Source: Diplolepis rosae
Taxonomy: Eukaryota > Arthropoda > Insecta > Hymenoptera > Diplolepididae
Length of the DNA: 64,000 nt
NCBI GenBank assembly: GCA_030998225.1
Contig: JAPYXD010000680.1
Span: 8,742,001-8,806,000 of the forward strand
Direction of reading: 5' to 3'
A program made the position numbers and the translations under genes. A model generated the notes under the pieces. That model saw only the letters and a list, made by a program, of their open reading frames with translations. It was not told the origin of the DNA and made no database searches. Of the stretch, positions 11,494 through 24,100 are shown one piece after another (within the stretch, counting starts at the first letter, position 1; the number at the start of each line of letters is the position of its first letter).

Positions 11494-12810
11494 CTAGAGG
11501 TGTGCAAAAAAATTCGATTTTCGATCCGATATTGGCCTCCGTCGAATGTCGAATATTCGACATCCGAAGCACGTCCGATCGAATGACGGATTTTTAATAT
11601 TCGACCGGCGCAGTAGCTAGTTTGCAATTTCTAATCAGACATTACACAATATACATTGAATAGTTGTATTTTAATTTTATATCGTCATATTTAAAGAATA
11701 AAAAAATATTAATTATTTCAATTTGACACATTAATGTTACATAATTTTAACTAATTTTTTAAAAATATATCATTATTCATTTTATTAAATGTAAATATAA
11801 TAATAAATTAAAAATAATTTGTAAATAAATTTTTGAAGTTATTATTAATAGTTTATCATATCGGAATCGTGAGTCGGAAGAATTCGTTTTTTTCATATGC
11901 GATTTATTCATATCATTTGAAGGAATGTGTATTAAAATTGTTTGAAGAATCAGGCAACGTGATTTGTATTTAATAAAATAACTACAAAATCAAATTCTAT
12001 ACGCCTGAAAACTCGAGACAAATAATTATACGCACACGGCCTGTACACAGTTATATATATTTAACAATTTTAATATTTTCAACCAACTTACTAAAATTTA
12101 TCCCATACCATAAAACTCTACAGCCGAAACAAGACATAATAATTTTAATTTTGGAAATTTGAATAAACTTTACACAATAAAACTCTGTAGGATAAAAGAG
12201 AAAACCCTGCTGAATATAATTTTATTAATAATTTTTTAAGCACAATGAAATTGTACACTAAATTATAGAAATTAAATTTTGTACATTTAAATGAAAACAA
12301 TCTAACTTGTGCATAAGACTAAAAATAATAAATTCTTTCGACTATGGCGATATAAAATTAAAATACAATTATACAATGTATGTATATTGACTGATGTCTG
12401 ATTAAAAGTTACAAACTACATCTTGCACTCATCGAATGTTCAATATCCGAATTGAGGCGCTTCGGATGTCGAGTATTCGACATTCGACGGACTGCTGTTC
12501 GAATGTCAAAAATCCGACATTCCAAGAAGGGTGCTTCGGATGTCGAATATTCGACATTCGACAAACAACTGATCGAATGTCGAAAATCCGACATCTGAAG
12601 AAGGGCGCTTCGAATGTCGAATATTCGACATTCGAAGGACTGCTGTTCGAATGTCAAAAATCCGACATTCCAAGAAGGGTGCTTCGGATGTCGAGTATTC
12701 GACATTCGACTATGCGGCCGATCGAATCGAAAAAATCCGATCCAACAAATAAGGCGAATCGAATCGAATTTGCGACATTCGATCAGACAGAATGCACACA
12801 TCTAACAATA
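11494..12810. mobile_element. hAT-like element with TCGAATATTCGA repeats
   Basis: The left end tagaggtgtgcaaaa and right end gcacacatcta are inverted, and AGCCAAAC flanks both sides (11486-11493 and 12811-12818), an 8-bp duplication as hAT elements make. Six extra bases (acaata) lie between the right terminus and its flank. The interior is AT-rich and non-coding apart from clustered 74-bp repeats and a partial copy of the same motif at 11535-11615. The interrupted R1 ORF1 frame rejoins across it. Confidence 0.55.
12457..12752. repeat. 74-bp tandem repeat, about four units
   Basis: Units starting g(c/t)gcttcg begin at 12457, 12531, 12605 and 12679, exactly 74 bp apart. Each carries an imperfect palindrome around TCGA(A/G)TATTCGA plus a second half-site GAATGTC..AAATCCGACAT. 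The apparent open frames across this block are products of the repeat and its symmetry, not genes. Confidence 0.8.
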
Positions 12811-13429
12811 AGCCAAACCCCGTGAACCACCAGCGGGCATAGGCCGTAAGAGACGCAGGAGAACGCAACCTGAGGCGCTTGTTATAAAAACAGGTGATGA
12901 AAGAGGATACGTGCATGTGCTCAAGTCCACCCAGGAAAACGTAAAACCGTCCGAACTAGGAGTTGATTTCAAGGGAATCAGGGAAATTACGGGTGGCAAT
13001 GTTCTAGTCGAATTGGAAGCAAGTACGGGCAACAAGGCAAGATTTGGAAGTGCCCTAAGTGTCGTTGCGGGCCCGGCTAGCAGTGTGCGCTCCCTAAGCC
13101 CAAAAGCGTAGGTCGATATGAGGGACCTGGATGTGGCTACTGTTGAGGCAAAGGTCAGATCTGCATTAGATGCGTTTTTTGAAGGCGAAACAGACTGCAA
13201 CTTTAAGATCAGCCTCACACGCAAGAGCAAATAATACAAATTTAATTTATCTAAAATTAAAACTGATACAAACATAAAGTTAAAATTTTACATGTATTTA
13301 GGCTATGGCACAGGGAATAGGTAAGAGTAAAGAAGAAAGAGAGAGAATCTTTGGTACCTTTTATTGTGTTATAAATGGTCCTTTTTTATGAATGATCCTC
13401 ACAGGTGTGAGGGAGAGAGAATGGTGCTT

Positions 13430-13530
13430 CCACTGGTGTGACGAAGACAGCAATATGTATCCCACTGGTGTGAGGAAGACAGGAGTGAATATTCCACTGG
13501 TGTGAGGAAAACAAGAATAGCTATCCCACT
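13430..13530. repeat. 32-bp minisatellite
   Basis: The unit ccactggtgtgaggaagaca... begins at 13430, 13462 and 13494, with a partial unit at 13526. The period is exactly 32 bp and the copies are diverged. Confidence 0.7.
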
Positions 13531-15139
13531 CAACACTGACTCTAAAATCTTTTCAAAGATTAAAAATGCAACACGGAGAATTTATGACACGGTTTTTCGG
13601 AAAAACTGGACTAAACGCGTATCTCTTGCTGTGAATCCTTTTCAACTTAATTTCTGCTCACAAGACTAGTTTTACCCTTGGCGGTGTGTCCTTTTTATAT
13701 TATATTTATTGGTGACGTCATGCATTGCGCAGTATCCCGCTGTGTGTGACGTAGTTATACCTCTCTTTTCAATAGGTGATTTTCTCCCTCTTTAGTAACT
13801 TCCCCAGATTTTGCTCTAGACCTAGCCTGTGCCTATAGTACATTCTAATAGGTCGCGGGACGTGACAGAGTATTGTCTCCCGCGAACTCAAACTATTGTT
13901 ATGAATTAGGAAAGAAGGACGTCTAGTTTTTTACGCGTATATTATACATGTTAATTAAAAAGTGTAATTCTTCACGTTTTCAAGATTAGTGATTGAATTG
14001 CATGAGCGTTTTACTATGAATAAAATACTTTCACAAGAGTATTGCCTGTCGCGAATTTTTACGAGTATTATAATCTATAAAAAACATTTTACTTCAATAT
14101 TCACAAAATATGTATTTATTTCACGCCTACGGGACCGAATTGAGCGACTTTTCTAACAGATTCTTTGGAATATGTAATACAGGGTTTGCTTTCCTCGGAC
14201 GCTCTAGTGCCTAAGACATTAAAAAAGTTGTTTTGAATGTGTATACTTCTTGGTGGTTGGAACCTGACCCTTCATTTCAAATGCTCTCTGTATACGCCAA
14301 CTTCTTGACACTAGCCTTCCTATCGATACAACTGTTTTCTAAATCAGTTTTCTTTCTGGCATGAAGCAGAGTGGCAGATTACCAACCGTCTGTTGACTCT
14401 GTTTATAGGGAGGAAAAAAATTTCTTTTACAAATTCAAAAATTGTCACTTTCTTACATACTTTACTGACCCCATGTGAAATTAACTATCACAGATTTACT
14501 AGTGTGGGCCAATAAAACAATGAACATGTACGGGAACATGTCAGGATTTAATTTTAAAACTTTTATTACAATAATGTAACGCATTACATTTTTCAAAAAT
14601 AAGTAATGCGTAAAATTTAAAAAAATTAATAATAATGATAGCTGCTCATTTTTATATCAAATTTTTAATAAATTATTTTGGGTTGACGCAAAAAATATTC
14701 ATTTATATTTTCAATCGTCGATTTTTTAGGAAAGAAAAGAATGCTTTTTATTCAAGAAATTTCAATGTCAAAATATTGATTATTACTAGATTTTATTATC
14801 AGGTTAACTTTTTTTCACATTGCCTTTCACGAAATTTAAAATAACAATGCAATTTCTTATAGCTGTAATCGTTGGAATTGAGATTGGGATACATAGCAGA
14901 TAACATGTTATTGTGAACAAATGACTAACTTACAAATTTATTTTTTGCAAAATTTAAAAGATCAATTTCTCGTAAATATTTCTACCCTAAAATTATATTT
15001 GTATGAAGAGTGATCTTTCTTCTATTCAACAATAGCATCGTGAATACCATCGGAGTTTTTTTAAGTACAAATTAAATGTTATTCTGCACAATGTGACGTT
15101 TCAAATTTTTCATCTTACATAATTTTATAATTCAAAAAA
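13531..15139. other. Intergenic interval downstream of gene 3
   Basis: No supported exon. A locally GC-richer patch at 13700-13880 (gacgtcatgcattgcgc, gtcgcgggacgtgaca) could be a decayed element but has no termini I can define. The rest is AT-rich. Confidence 0.25.
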
Positions 15140-18100
15140 TTAATCTGACTGTGGAAAATCAATCTTCGATATAAATGGGTTTTTCATTTTAGTCGTAAAC
15201 AATTCTTTCATTGCGGATGCTTCCAAAAGTCCAAATACAGTGCCTGTTCTTATTAGAGCCTGGTTTAAGGCTACTTTTTCAAAAATGACAAAATTAAATT
15301 TAGTTTCCTCGTGTTTACGTATTTCGAAGTCGACTGCTATTCCTACAACGACACCAAGTTGAACTAGACCAGCACCTATCTCGCCCTAAATTAAAAAGAT
15401 TTTTTATTTCAATAAAGTGAGAAGCAAATTTTTTTAAACGTGAAATAAAATACAATACCATATACCTATCAGAGTGACACAAATATCATGTCATCAAAAC
15501 TTTCATAGAAAACTTCAAATTAAAAGAAGAAAATTATAGTCAATTTGGTTTCTACTCAAGCTACACAGTAAAAAATAGTTATTGCGGCATTTTTTTCCTT
15601 ATCAAAACCAACAATGGTTTATCTTATCTTCTTTATCATTTTCAAAATTTTATTTATTTTCAACGCAAACATGTAACAATGGGACCAAGTTGTTCACATG
15701 AACTTATTATTTTTTGCAAGTATCATATGTTCTTAGATTCATTATGTTTCACAGACGATTTTGGCTAAAAATTAGCCAACCACTGTATGAGCGTATGAAT
15801 GTGACCTTTTTAAATGGTCTAATTTTTGATGCACCTTAACATTATAAGTCGACTCTCATACCTGCATTGTGGCCTCTTTTTTTAGGATATTTTAATGTAT
15901 AATGTAATATAATTAATGTATTAATGTACATTGTGCAATTAGTAAAAACATTTATTTTATTTGTGTGATATTTTAAAGTATTCCAGGATATTTCGAAGGA
16001 CTTGAAGATATTGTATATGTTACTTTGGAATATTTCACATGCTTTAAAATAAATCATACAACTAACTTCACAAGGTGTCAAACTCCTTGATAAATATAAA
16101 GAATAATAACTAATTCTGGACTTATATTGACCCTTAATTAATAATTGAAGATATATGTTGATGTTGGTAATTGGCTTTAGGGTCCAAGGTTGATAAAAAC
16201 TCAGAGTTTTACATAATCAGACGTTTCGGCTCTGATCGGAGCCCTCATCAGTGATTTATTCAAATCTTGATTAAAATTACGACTTTTTGTATAAATGTTA
16301 TTATCCAGTTTTTTCTTTTTCCGTTTTTTGGGAAGACACATAACTTAGACTGCACACACTTCTCCCCTGGGAGGTTGACTCGTAAACAGAGTTTACGAGA
16401 AGTGTGTGCAGTCTAAGTTATGTGTCTTCCCAAAAAACGGAAAAAGAAAAAACTGGATAATAACATTTATACAAAAAGTCGTAATTTTAATCAAGATTTG
16501 AATAAATCACTGATGAGGGCTCCGATCAGAGCCGAAACGTCTGATTATGTAAAACTCTGAGTTTTTATCAACCTTGGACCCTAAAGCCAATTACCAACAT
16601 CAACATATATCTTCAATAATAACTAATTGAATTGATGACTGACTGTTAGTTTTTTCAGCAAACACAAACGTGTTTTTGTGTAAATTATATTCTCATTATT
16701 TCTGTGAAATTAAATTACTAATTAATTATTCCAACTAAAAGATATTACAATATTAACTAATTAACTTGGTGGGTGGCAATTTGCTTCTTCATCAGTAAAA
16801 TTTCACTATTGTAAATCTGGAGATTATATGAACATTACACTCTCTCAGTCACGTTCATCAAGCAATCAAATAATCTTTAGTTTCTTACCTGTGAGAAGGA
16901 AGTTGCACTGTCTTTCGATAATCCACAAAACTGTGTAGATGCCACTCTTAGGTTGTACATATGATTGCAGACCGTATTCTCATATATTATGTATATTTTT
17001 TCTCGTATATTGCCATGTAAAACATCTCCTATGGGTTCTACTAATTCATATGAATAAACCGAGGCTTGATATGCTATACTGTAGACTTGTGTTTCATAAT
17101 CAATAGGTGATAAAGGACGCTCTTTCTTTTCATCATAAAACTAGAAAAGTCATTAACAACTGGAAAAGTGTTCGTATTAAATTTGAATTATTTACAAGTC
17201 TCGTTTTTGGATGACTACGTACTTAGTACCTCTTCACTCTGCAATGTGCCACAACTTTCAAAGTTATTACAAAGAGAAAAAACTTTCAATTTCCCTCTCT
17301 CTTATGTGTCAGTTTAACCTTTGTTTTAAGTTTTTGATAAATATCGTTCAGTTTTTATAGTATGTCTGTCCCAAAAGTTCCTAGACAAGCCAAAACCAAG
17401 AAAACTAAAAATGATTTTGGTAAAGTTGATTTATTTTATTTAAAACGACATTTTTGGTAAAGAAATACGTTATTAACGTTGATCGATGAGCTGCTGCATT
17501 ATCGTGCAACAAGCGCCAATTCCCATTTTTACGATATTCTGACCGCACACGTCAAACACATGCCAGCAAACGCTTCATAACACCAAGATGAAACGCAGCA
17601 TTGACTGTTTGGCCCTTTGAAACAAACTCTCTGTGCACAATCTCCTTCGAGTCGTAAAAACAAATCAATATTGTCTCCACTTTTGACTTCTCTAATCGCG
17701 ATCACCAGTTACGCAGTCGCACATCGACACCGATGGATCTTGAAGATCCCATAGTACACACAAAAAAGTAAATGCTAAGAATCAGCATTTTCGTGCTGCT
17801 CAGCAGAAACTGAGATGCTTAATTTTGCTTTCGCAAGGGGAAATGCTAAAGTAGAGTAACTTGGATTCTAAACAGAAGTTTTCTAAATTTCTACAATACA
17901 GCAAGCTGAATGCTGCTTTGCAGCAACTCGCTTGTCGTAACGCAGCACTCGAGTATCGCGAAATAAGAAATATTGTCCATGAGTACTTTGTTTCTTATAT
18001 TCAGTGACTGATTCACTGAAAAAGTAGAAGTCGGATACTTTGATTTTGTTATAACGCGTACTGCGGGTCAGTGAATCGTAGTTGATAATAAAGGGTTTTC

Positions 18101-21100
18101 CAATAGGGACATAACAATTTCGTATCTTTATATGAACGCACCCTTAAACTTTTTTAATGAACTGTCAATGTCAAAACGTTAGTAAAAGTCAACATTTTCA
18201 TCATGGTAAAGTTTATGAACCAGCAACGTTTGGAAATTATTGAAAATTACTACCGAATTTCTGAGTCGGTGGTCGCAACTTTAAGAGCGCTTACTCCAAT
18301 TTTCGACCGTATTAATCGTCCCACCCGACAGGCTGTGAGTGCTATAGTGGATAAATTCGAGACCAAATTTACACTATTGGACGTTCCGTTGCCAAAAATA
18401 CGTCGTATTGCTCAAAGCGAAGAAATAATCGCAGACATAAGTGCATCGATTCAAAATGAGCCAAATCAGTCGATTCTACGTCGTTCTCAAGAATTGGGCA
18501 TCGCTCAAACGACACTGTGGCGTATATGCGAAAAGATCTTGGCCTACATGCTTTCAAGATTAAATTGACTCAAGAACTAAAGCCACTTGATCACTTGAAA
18601 CGCCAAAACTTCTCCAATTGGGCTCTCGCAAAGCTTGAAGAAAATGAAGAATTTCATCGAAAAATCATCTTCAGCGATGAAGCTCATTTCTGGCTCAATG
18701 GCTTTGTTAATAAGCAAAATATGCGTTGTTGGTCAGCAACAAACCCAAATGTGCTTCTTGAGACACCGTTGCATCCGCAGAAAGTGACTGTTTGGTGTGG
18801 TTTCTATGCCGGAGGTGTGATTGGGCCTTATTTATTCGTGGATGAAAACGACTGCCATGTTACCGTCAATGGAGAGCGTTATCGTGCGATGTTCAAAGAT
18901 TGTTTGTGGCCAGAATTGGATGAACTTGACATCAACGATATGTGGTTTCAACAAGACGGTGCCATTAGCCACACAGCACGCGTCACAATCGATTTATTGA
19001 AAGGCAAATTCGGTCGACGCGTTGTCTCGAGAAATGGTCCGGTCGAATGACCGCCTCGTTCATGCGATCTAACGCCATTGGATTTCTTTTCATGGGGCCA
19101 TATCAAGTCACTGGTCTATCCCAACAAGCCAGCAACTTTAGACGACCTCGAAGACAACATCCAACGCGAAACTGCCAACGTTCCGGTCGAAATGTGTGTC
19201 AGATTGGTGGAAAATTGGGTCCAAAGAATCGACCGCTGTAAACGGGCTAGTGGTGGTCATATGACCGATATCGAATTTCATTCATAAAATGTAATGCTTG
19301 CACTACACCCACAATAAATTTGAACTCAACATTTCAAATATTTCTATGTTTTATTCATAGATAAAGTTGTTATGTCTCCATTGGAAAACCCTTTATTAGG
19401 TACCGCCTGTCTGCAGCTCAGAAAGCGAGTTGCTGCTAAGCAGCATTTTCTTACTGACTCGTAGTTACTAGTGATGCTGTTAGGCTTAGCCCTGGCCTTC
19501 AGTATGTGCATGGATTGAGCCACAGCACAGAAATGCTCCCCAGTAGAAACTGCCGTTGCTGACAGTCGCTGCAATCGATTACTGATCACCAGCATTTTCT
19601 TTTTTGCGTTCAAGATAATGATAAAAGGAGAAGGCAGATAAAACCCAGTTACTGGATTTGCTCTGAGATGCTGAGAAATTTCTGATGGAGCTACATAAAA
19701 ACAATCTCAGGTGCGCAAGCCTTTATTACCCGGTTCATAGCACCAAGCATGAAGTGTATCTTAAATAAACCATAAAAGACGTTTTTATATACAATTGAAA
19801 TCTTAGCAAAAAACCAGAAGAAGGGAAAATTGTTCAGAAGAGGGTAAATCAGATCAAGTTTGAAGAACACAGACTAGCCATCCAGTAACTCATAAGAAAA
19901 AGCAAAGAGCTGGTTTTACGCTTACATTAGATAGTGAACACCTATTAGCTGCTTGGCGGGCGAATTCAAATTACACATTTATAACGTGCACTTGGAATTC
20001 ACATGCTAACAACAGCCAATTAATACTTATTATCTGGAGCAAGAGCAAAACCAACATGCTATTGTTACGCTCATCAAGTCATTCGTTACACTTGTGATGA
20101 AGATGAGAGAGCTCGATGGGCGTCGAGAGTGTAACAACGGGAAGGGGCAGTAGAAATCGCATCGGGGCCTGCACCTGCGGTCTTGCGTCTTGGGCGGACT
20201 TGGCTGTCCGCGTCGTTCGGGGGAGGATTCCTTTTATTCCTCCCCTGGCTGGCGTGGCTAGTCAGTTTTCGGTTTGCCTAACGGGCGTGTGGCCGCGGAT
20301 GAAAGTCCCGGGCGAATGGATGATGGAAGAGTCATACGCGACTTTAAACTGGAGCCAACTGACATTTTTCCTCCTCACCAAAAAACAACAAAACCAAAAA
20401 AAACATGCTATTGCTGTGATCACTGAAAAGAAGTCGTTGCTAAGTACACACAAACCACCGATCAATTTTAGTCTTCTACTTAGAGGAATTTTAAAACTAA
20501 GAATACAAAGGTGGTTCTCTCAGTTCTCAACGATTCAATTGTTATGGCTGTCAACTGTCAATTACTTATAAATACGTGCGGGTGCGCTCTATGACGTCAC
20601 CATCTTGAATTTGACGGTCTCTGAAGAGACTCGAGTAATTTGCCAGATACGAACTAAACTCGAGTATCTCATACATGCTGTTGTGCAAAAGAATAACTTT
20701 CATAACTCGATTTAAAAACAAGTAACTAGAATGTATCATTATAAACTCGATTAACTCTATTTTTCATACTTTACAGGAGAGCTAGTCCAAGTTTTATTGT
20801 ATTATCATTTTTTAGAACCTTACCTTAAATTTCGAACAAGTATTCATGGGAATATCAAGTTCTTTGCTAATGAACAGTGTATAATTATTATGCAAAAATA
20901 TAAGTGTATTTTTTTATCTTTCTTGAAAATTATATCTTATTCTAATATTATTGCATTATTACATTGTTACAGAACAATTAATAAAATTATGAAGAGTTTT
21001 ACGAACAATTATTTCGAAGAATACCGAATATTTCATTAAATTATGGAATTAAAAATGTATTCAAAAATATAAATTCAGTGGATAATATTTTTAAGTGAAA

Positions 21101-24100
21101 AGCATAGCATTCTGCATTCTCCCGTTATTTTTGTTAAATAAGAACCACTTATTGAGAAACAAAACCTATTCAGTAGCGACTATTATCATCTATTTAGAGC
21201 AATAAAAATTAAATATTTCAAATATTAATAAAAAAAAAAGTTGCACGTATCGGTAAAATTAAGGTTGGGTGTGCCGGTGTGTTTACCGTTTGGTTCATGC
21301 AGCTACAGATTACCTTTGTAGTTCCTTCAAACGATATATTTTCTTTGTTATTTGACATGTTTATCCTACAGTCTGTTCAACAAGAACGAGTTCTAGATTT
21401 TTCGAAAACTATTAGAGATTTTTGAACTTCTTTTTTTTAAATGAAAGTACATTCAAAGGACTTCGGCGCAATTACCAAGGCGATTCAGTAGTGCTGGAAT
21501 CGTCCGAGAGAGCAGACGTGAGTCATAATGAGTTCTGTGTACGCGAAACGTTTTGAAGCGGTATTCTTGTGTATCCATCCAAAGGGACACTTATGTCCTA
21601 TACAGCCGCTGCTAAATACATCAAAAAGTCGAAATCGTTCGTGAAGAAGTGGGTTGAGCGTTATAAAGCCAATAAAACAGTCGACGATCTGCCTGAAAGA
21701 GGCAAATCGCGAGCAACAACGAGCAAGCAGGATAAAGCGATCATAAAGCTGTTCGAGCGTCTCCCCACTCTACGGTTACGAGAGGCCAAGGCTTTTCTAG
21801 CCGAAAAGAGAGTCAACATCAGTATAAACACCATTCGACAGCGTCTGGCTGAATCGAATATAAAATACCGCAGCACGAGGCAAAACCCCCGCTTTTAGAA
21901 ACCCATATGGATAAACGAAAGGCATGGGCTGCTGAAAATCTCGACCGTGACTGGTCGAATGTCATTTTTTCTGATGAAGCGTCGTTCTGGGCATGGTTTC
22001 CCATAAAGTATGCCTGGTCTACCGTTGACAGTAGATCACAACTTTGGACTGGCCATCACAGTCCCCCGATGCGAATCCAATCGAAAATGTCTGGAGTGTT
22101 TTAAAGAGGAAGCTTGCGGGAAAACGTGTGTTCACCCTGAAACAGCTCTCGCAAAAAATCAGGAAGATATGGCAAGAATTACCGATGGACTACGCTGAAA
22201 AATTAGTGGAAAGCATGCCGAAAAGGTGCCAGGCCATTCTGGACAACGATGGGGACTTGACTATCTATTAGGTAGTAGCGCCGTAGTCCTTCGAGAGTAC
22301 TTTTATTTAAAAAAAAAAACGTTTTAAAATCTCTAATAGTTTTCGAAAAATCAAGAACTCGGTTTGGTTTAACAGACTTACATTTTCATCATATGAAAAG
22401 GCATTGGTTTTATGTGAAAAATGACCGAGAATTTTTATTAAATATTCACGACTTGAGACTCCCTGAGTCAGGAAAGACAATTTTTACGAAAGTGTCTGTC
22501 TGTTTATAGTAGTATAGTAGTAACAGTAGGTCGTATAGTCGATAACTCTCAATGGAATTTTCGGATTAAATTGAACTTTATCAAACTTTATCGGAGCCGA
22601 AAAAATAAGGACAAGTTCGTTAACCAGCTTTATCTGTCCAAAATTGTTAAAATATAAACATGCTTTGCGTTTTTGAAATTTTTTTTTAAATAATCGAAAA
22701 TTGCAATATTGATTTCTGATAGTACTTATAAGTTTTCACTGATTATCCTGATAACACTTTTCCAAATTTCCAAATTTCCAAATTAGAAAACTTATATTAC
22801 GTTATGTACTATTAAAAATCTAAAATTCAATTTTGAACCATAATAACATATGTCAAATACGAAAAAAACATAAGAATGCAAAATTGTTCATTTTAATAAG
22901 GTCTAGAATTTTTGTCTGATACAGTTTCTGATAAATTGTATATTTTTCGTTTCCATTTCAAACAATACGAATAAAATTAAAAGATCCCATTTTTTGAACA
23001 AAATATGTGGCATACAAAAAAAACGTCAAGATGGAAAATTAATTGCTCAAATGAGGTCTAAAAAATTATCATTAGAAGATTTTTTGATAGAATGTATATT
23101 TCATGTTTTCATTTTGAATACATTTTTGAATATCAAGAATTCCATTTTTTAATGACAATATGTGATACGAAATAAGCGTTGAAATGCAAAATAGTTTACT
23201 TATATAAAGTCTACGATTGTTTTTCCTTATTGAGATATTTGGAAGAAAATAAATTATTTGAATCATGTGATTTGTTAGAAAGTTAAACAAATGTATAAAA
23301 AAAATCATTAAAAATTGAGTCAATCGAGTTTATAATGATACATGCGAATTATTCGATTTTAAATTGGGTTCTAAAAGTTACTCCTTTTTAAAACGACATA
23401 TGTAAGATGCTCGAGTTCAATTTGTGTTTTATGTTTTTAAAAGTGCAGCAGAATGATTCACTTCTCGAATTAGTGAATTTCAAAGATTTTTAAAAATAAT
23501 GTTCACAGTGGTGTAGTCCCTTAAATAAAACTAGAATAGAACGAAATGTGAGGGAAAACATTTTAATATTTATACGTATGTTAACATCGAAGAACGAGGC
23601 TTGATAAGAATTGTACGATCATGGGAACTCACATGAGTGAAGTTTGATTGCAATTATATGATCACCTCGTTCGAGACGATTACCTCTTACCCATACAATA
23701 TTGAGGAAGACCCAAATCTCAATAAAAAAATTCTTCCTTTATTATATTATTACATGTTAGCATAGTATAGTTGCAATAAAATTTCACTCAGATAAGTTCG
23801 TTTTATCTTTAAATAAACCTACAATAAAAATTCAGTAGTCTCGCCATCTCTATTCATAAAAACTGCTGTCACAATTTTCCGAAACACGAACTAAAGTTTT
23901 ATACAGTTACCCTTTTATAAAATTAACCTTCTGCCTACCTAAATCACGGTGATCGTCAATAATCGTCAAATAAGGCATATGGAGAGGGAAAAGCCAACGG
24001 AATCACGCACTTACATGAATACCTGTGCATTAGTGCAATCCAAATTAATTCGAACTTATCAGTGCTGTAACACAAAACCACACAGAACAACAGAAGGCTG

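Larger units (their letters stand above)
11461..13234 (+). pseudogene. R1-clade retrotransposon ORF1 fragment, split by a hAT-like insertion
   Basis: From 12810 the plus strand reads KPREPPAGIGRKRRRR, then TQPEALVIKTGDERGYVHVL, ...VDFKGIREITGGNVLVELE, and MRDLDVATVEAKV. This is the layout of a Gag-like ORF1 C-terminal half of R1/jockey-type non-LTR elements. A stop interrupts SPKA*VDMRD at 13109. Upstream of the hAT-like insertion, 11461-11493 reads GKGEPGATAK in the same frame once one target copy is removed, which supports the nesting. No ORF2, 5' end or poly(A) is attached. Confidence 0.6.

Noticed and set aside
12409..12825. Open frames of about 130 codons on both strands
   Set aside because: They read through 74-bp palindromic tandem repeats; the symmetry keeps both strands open. 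No gene.
12802..13275. 157-codon minus-strand frame
   Set aside because: Antisense of the R1-clade ORF1, whose sense translation has recognisable family motifs.
13430..13530. CRISPR-like array
   Set aside because: The 32-bp units are contiguous diverged repeats without spacers, in a eukaryotic context.
20116..20571. 151-codon plus-strand frame
   Set aside because: Runs through a retrotransposon 3' UTR, its A-rich tail and the target duplication.
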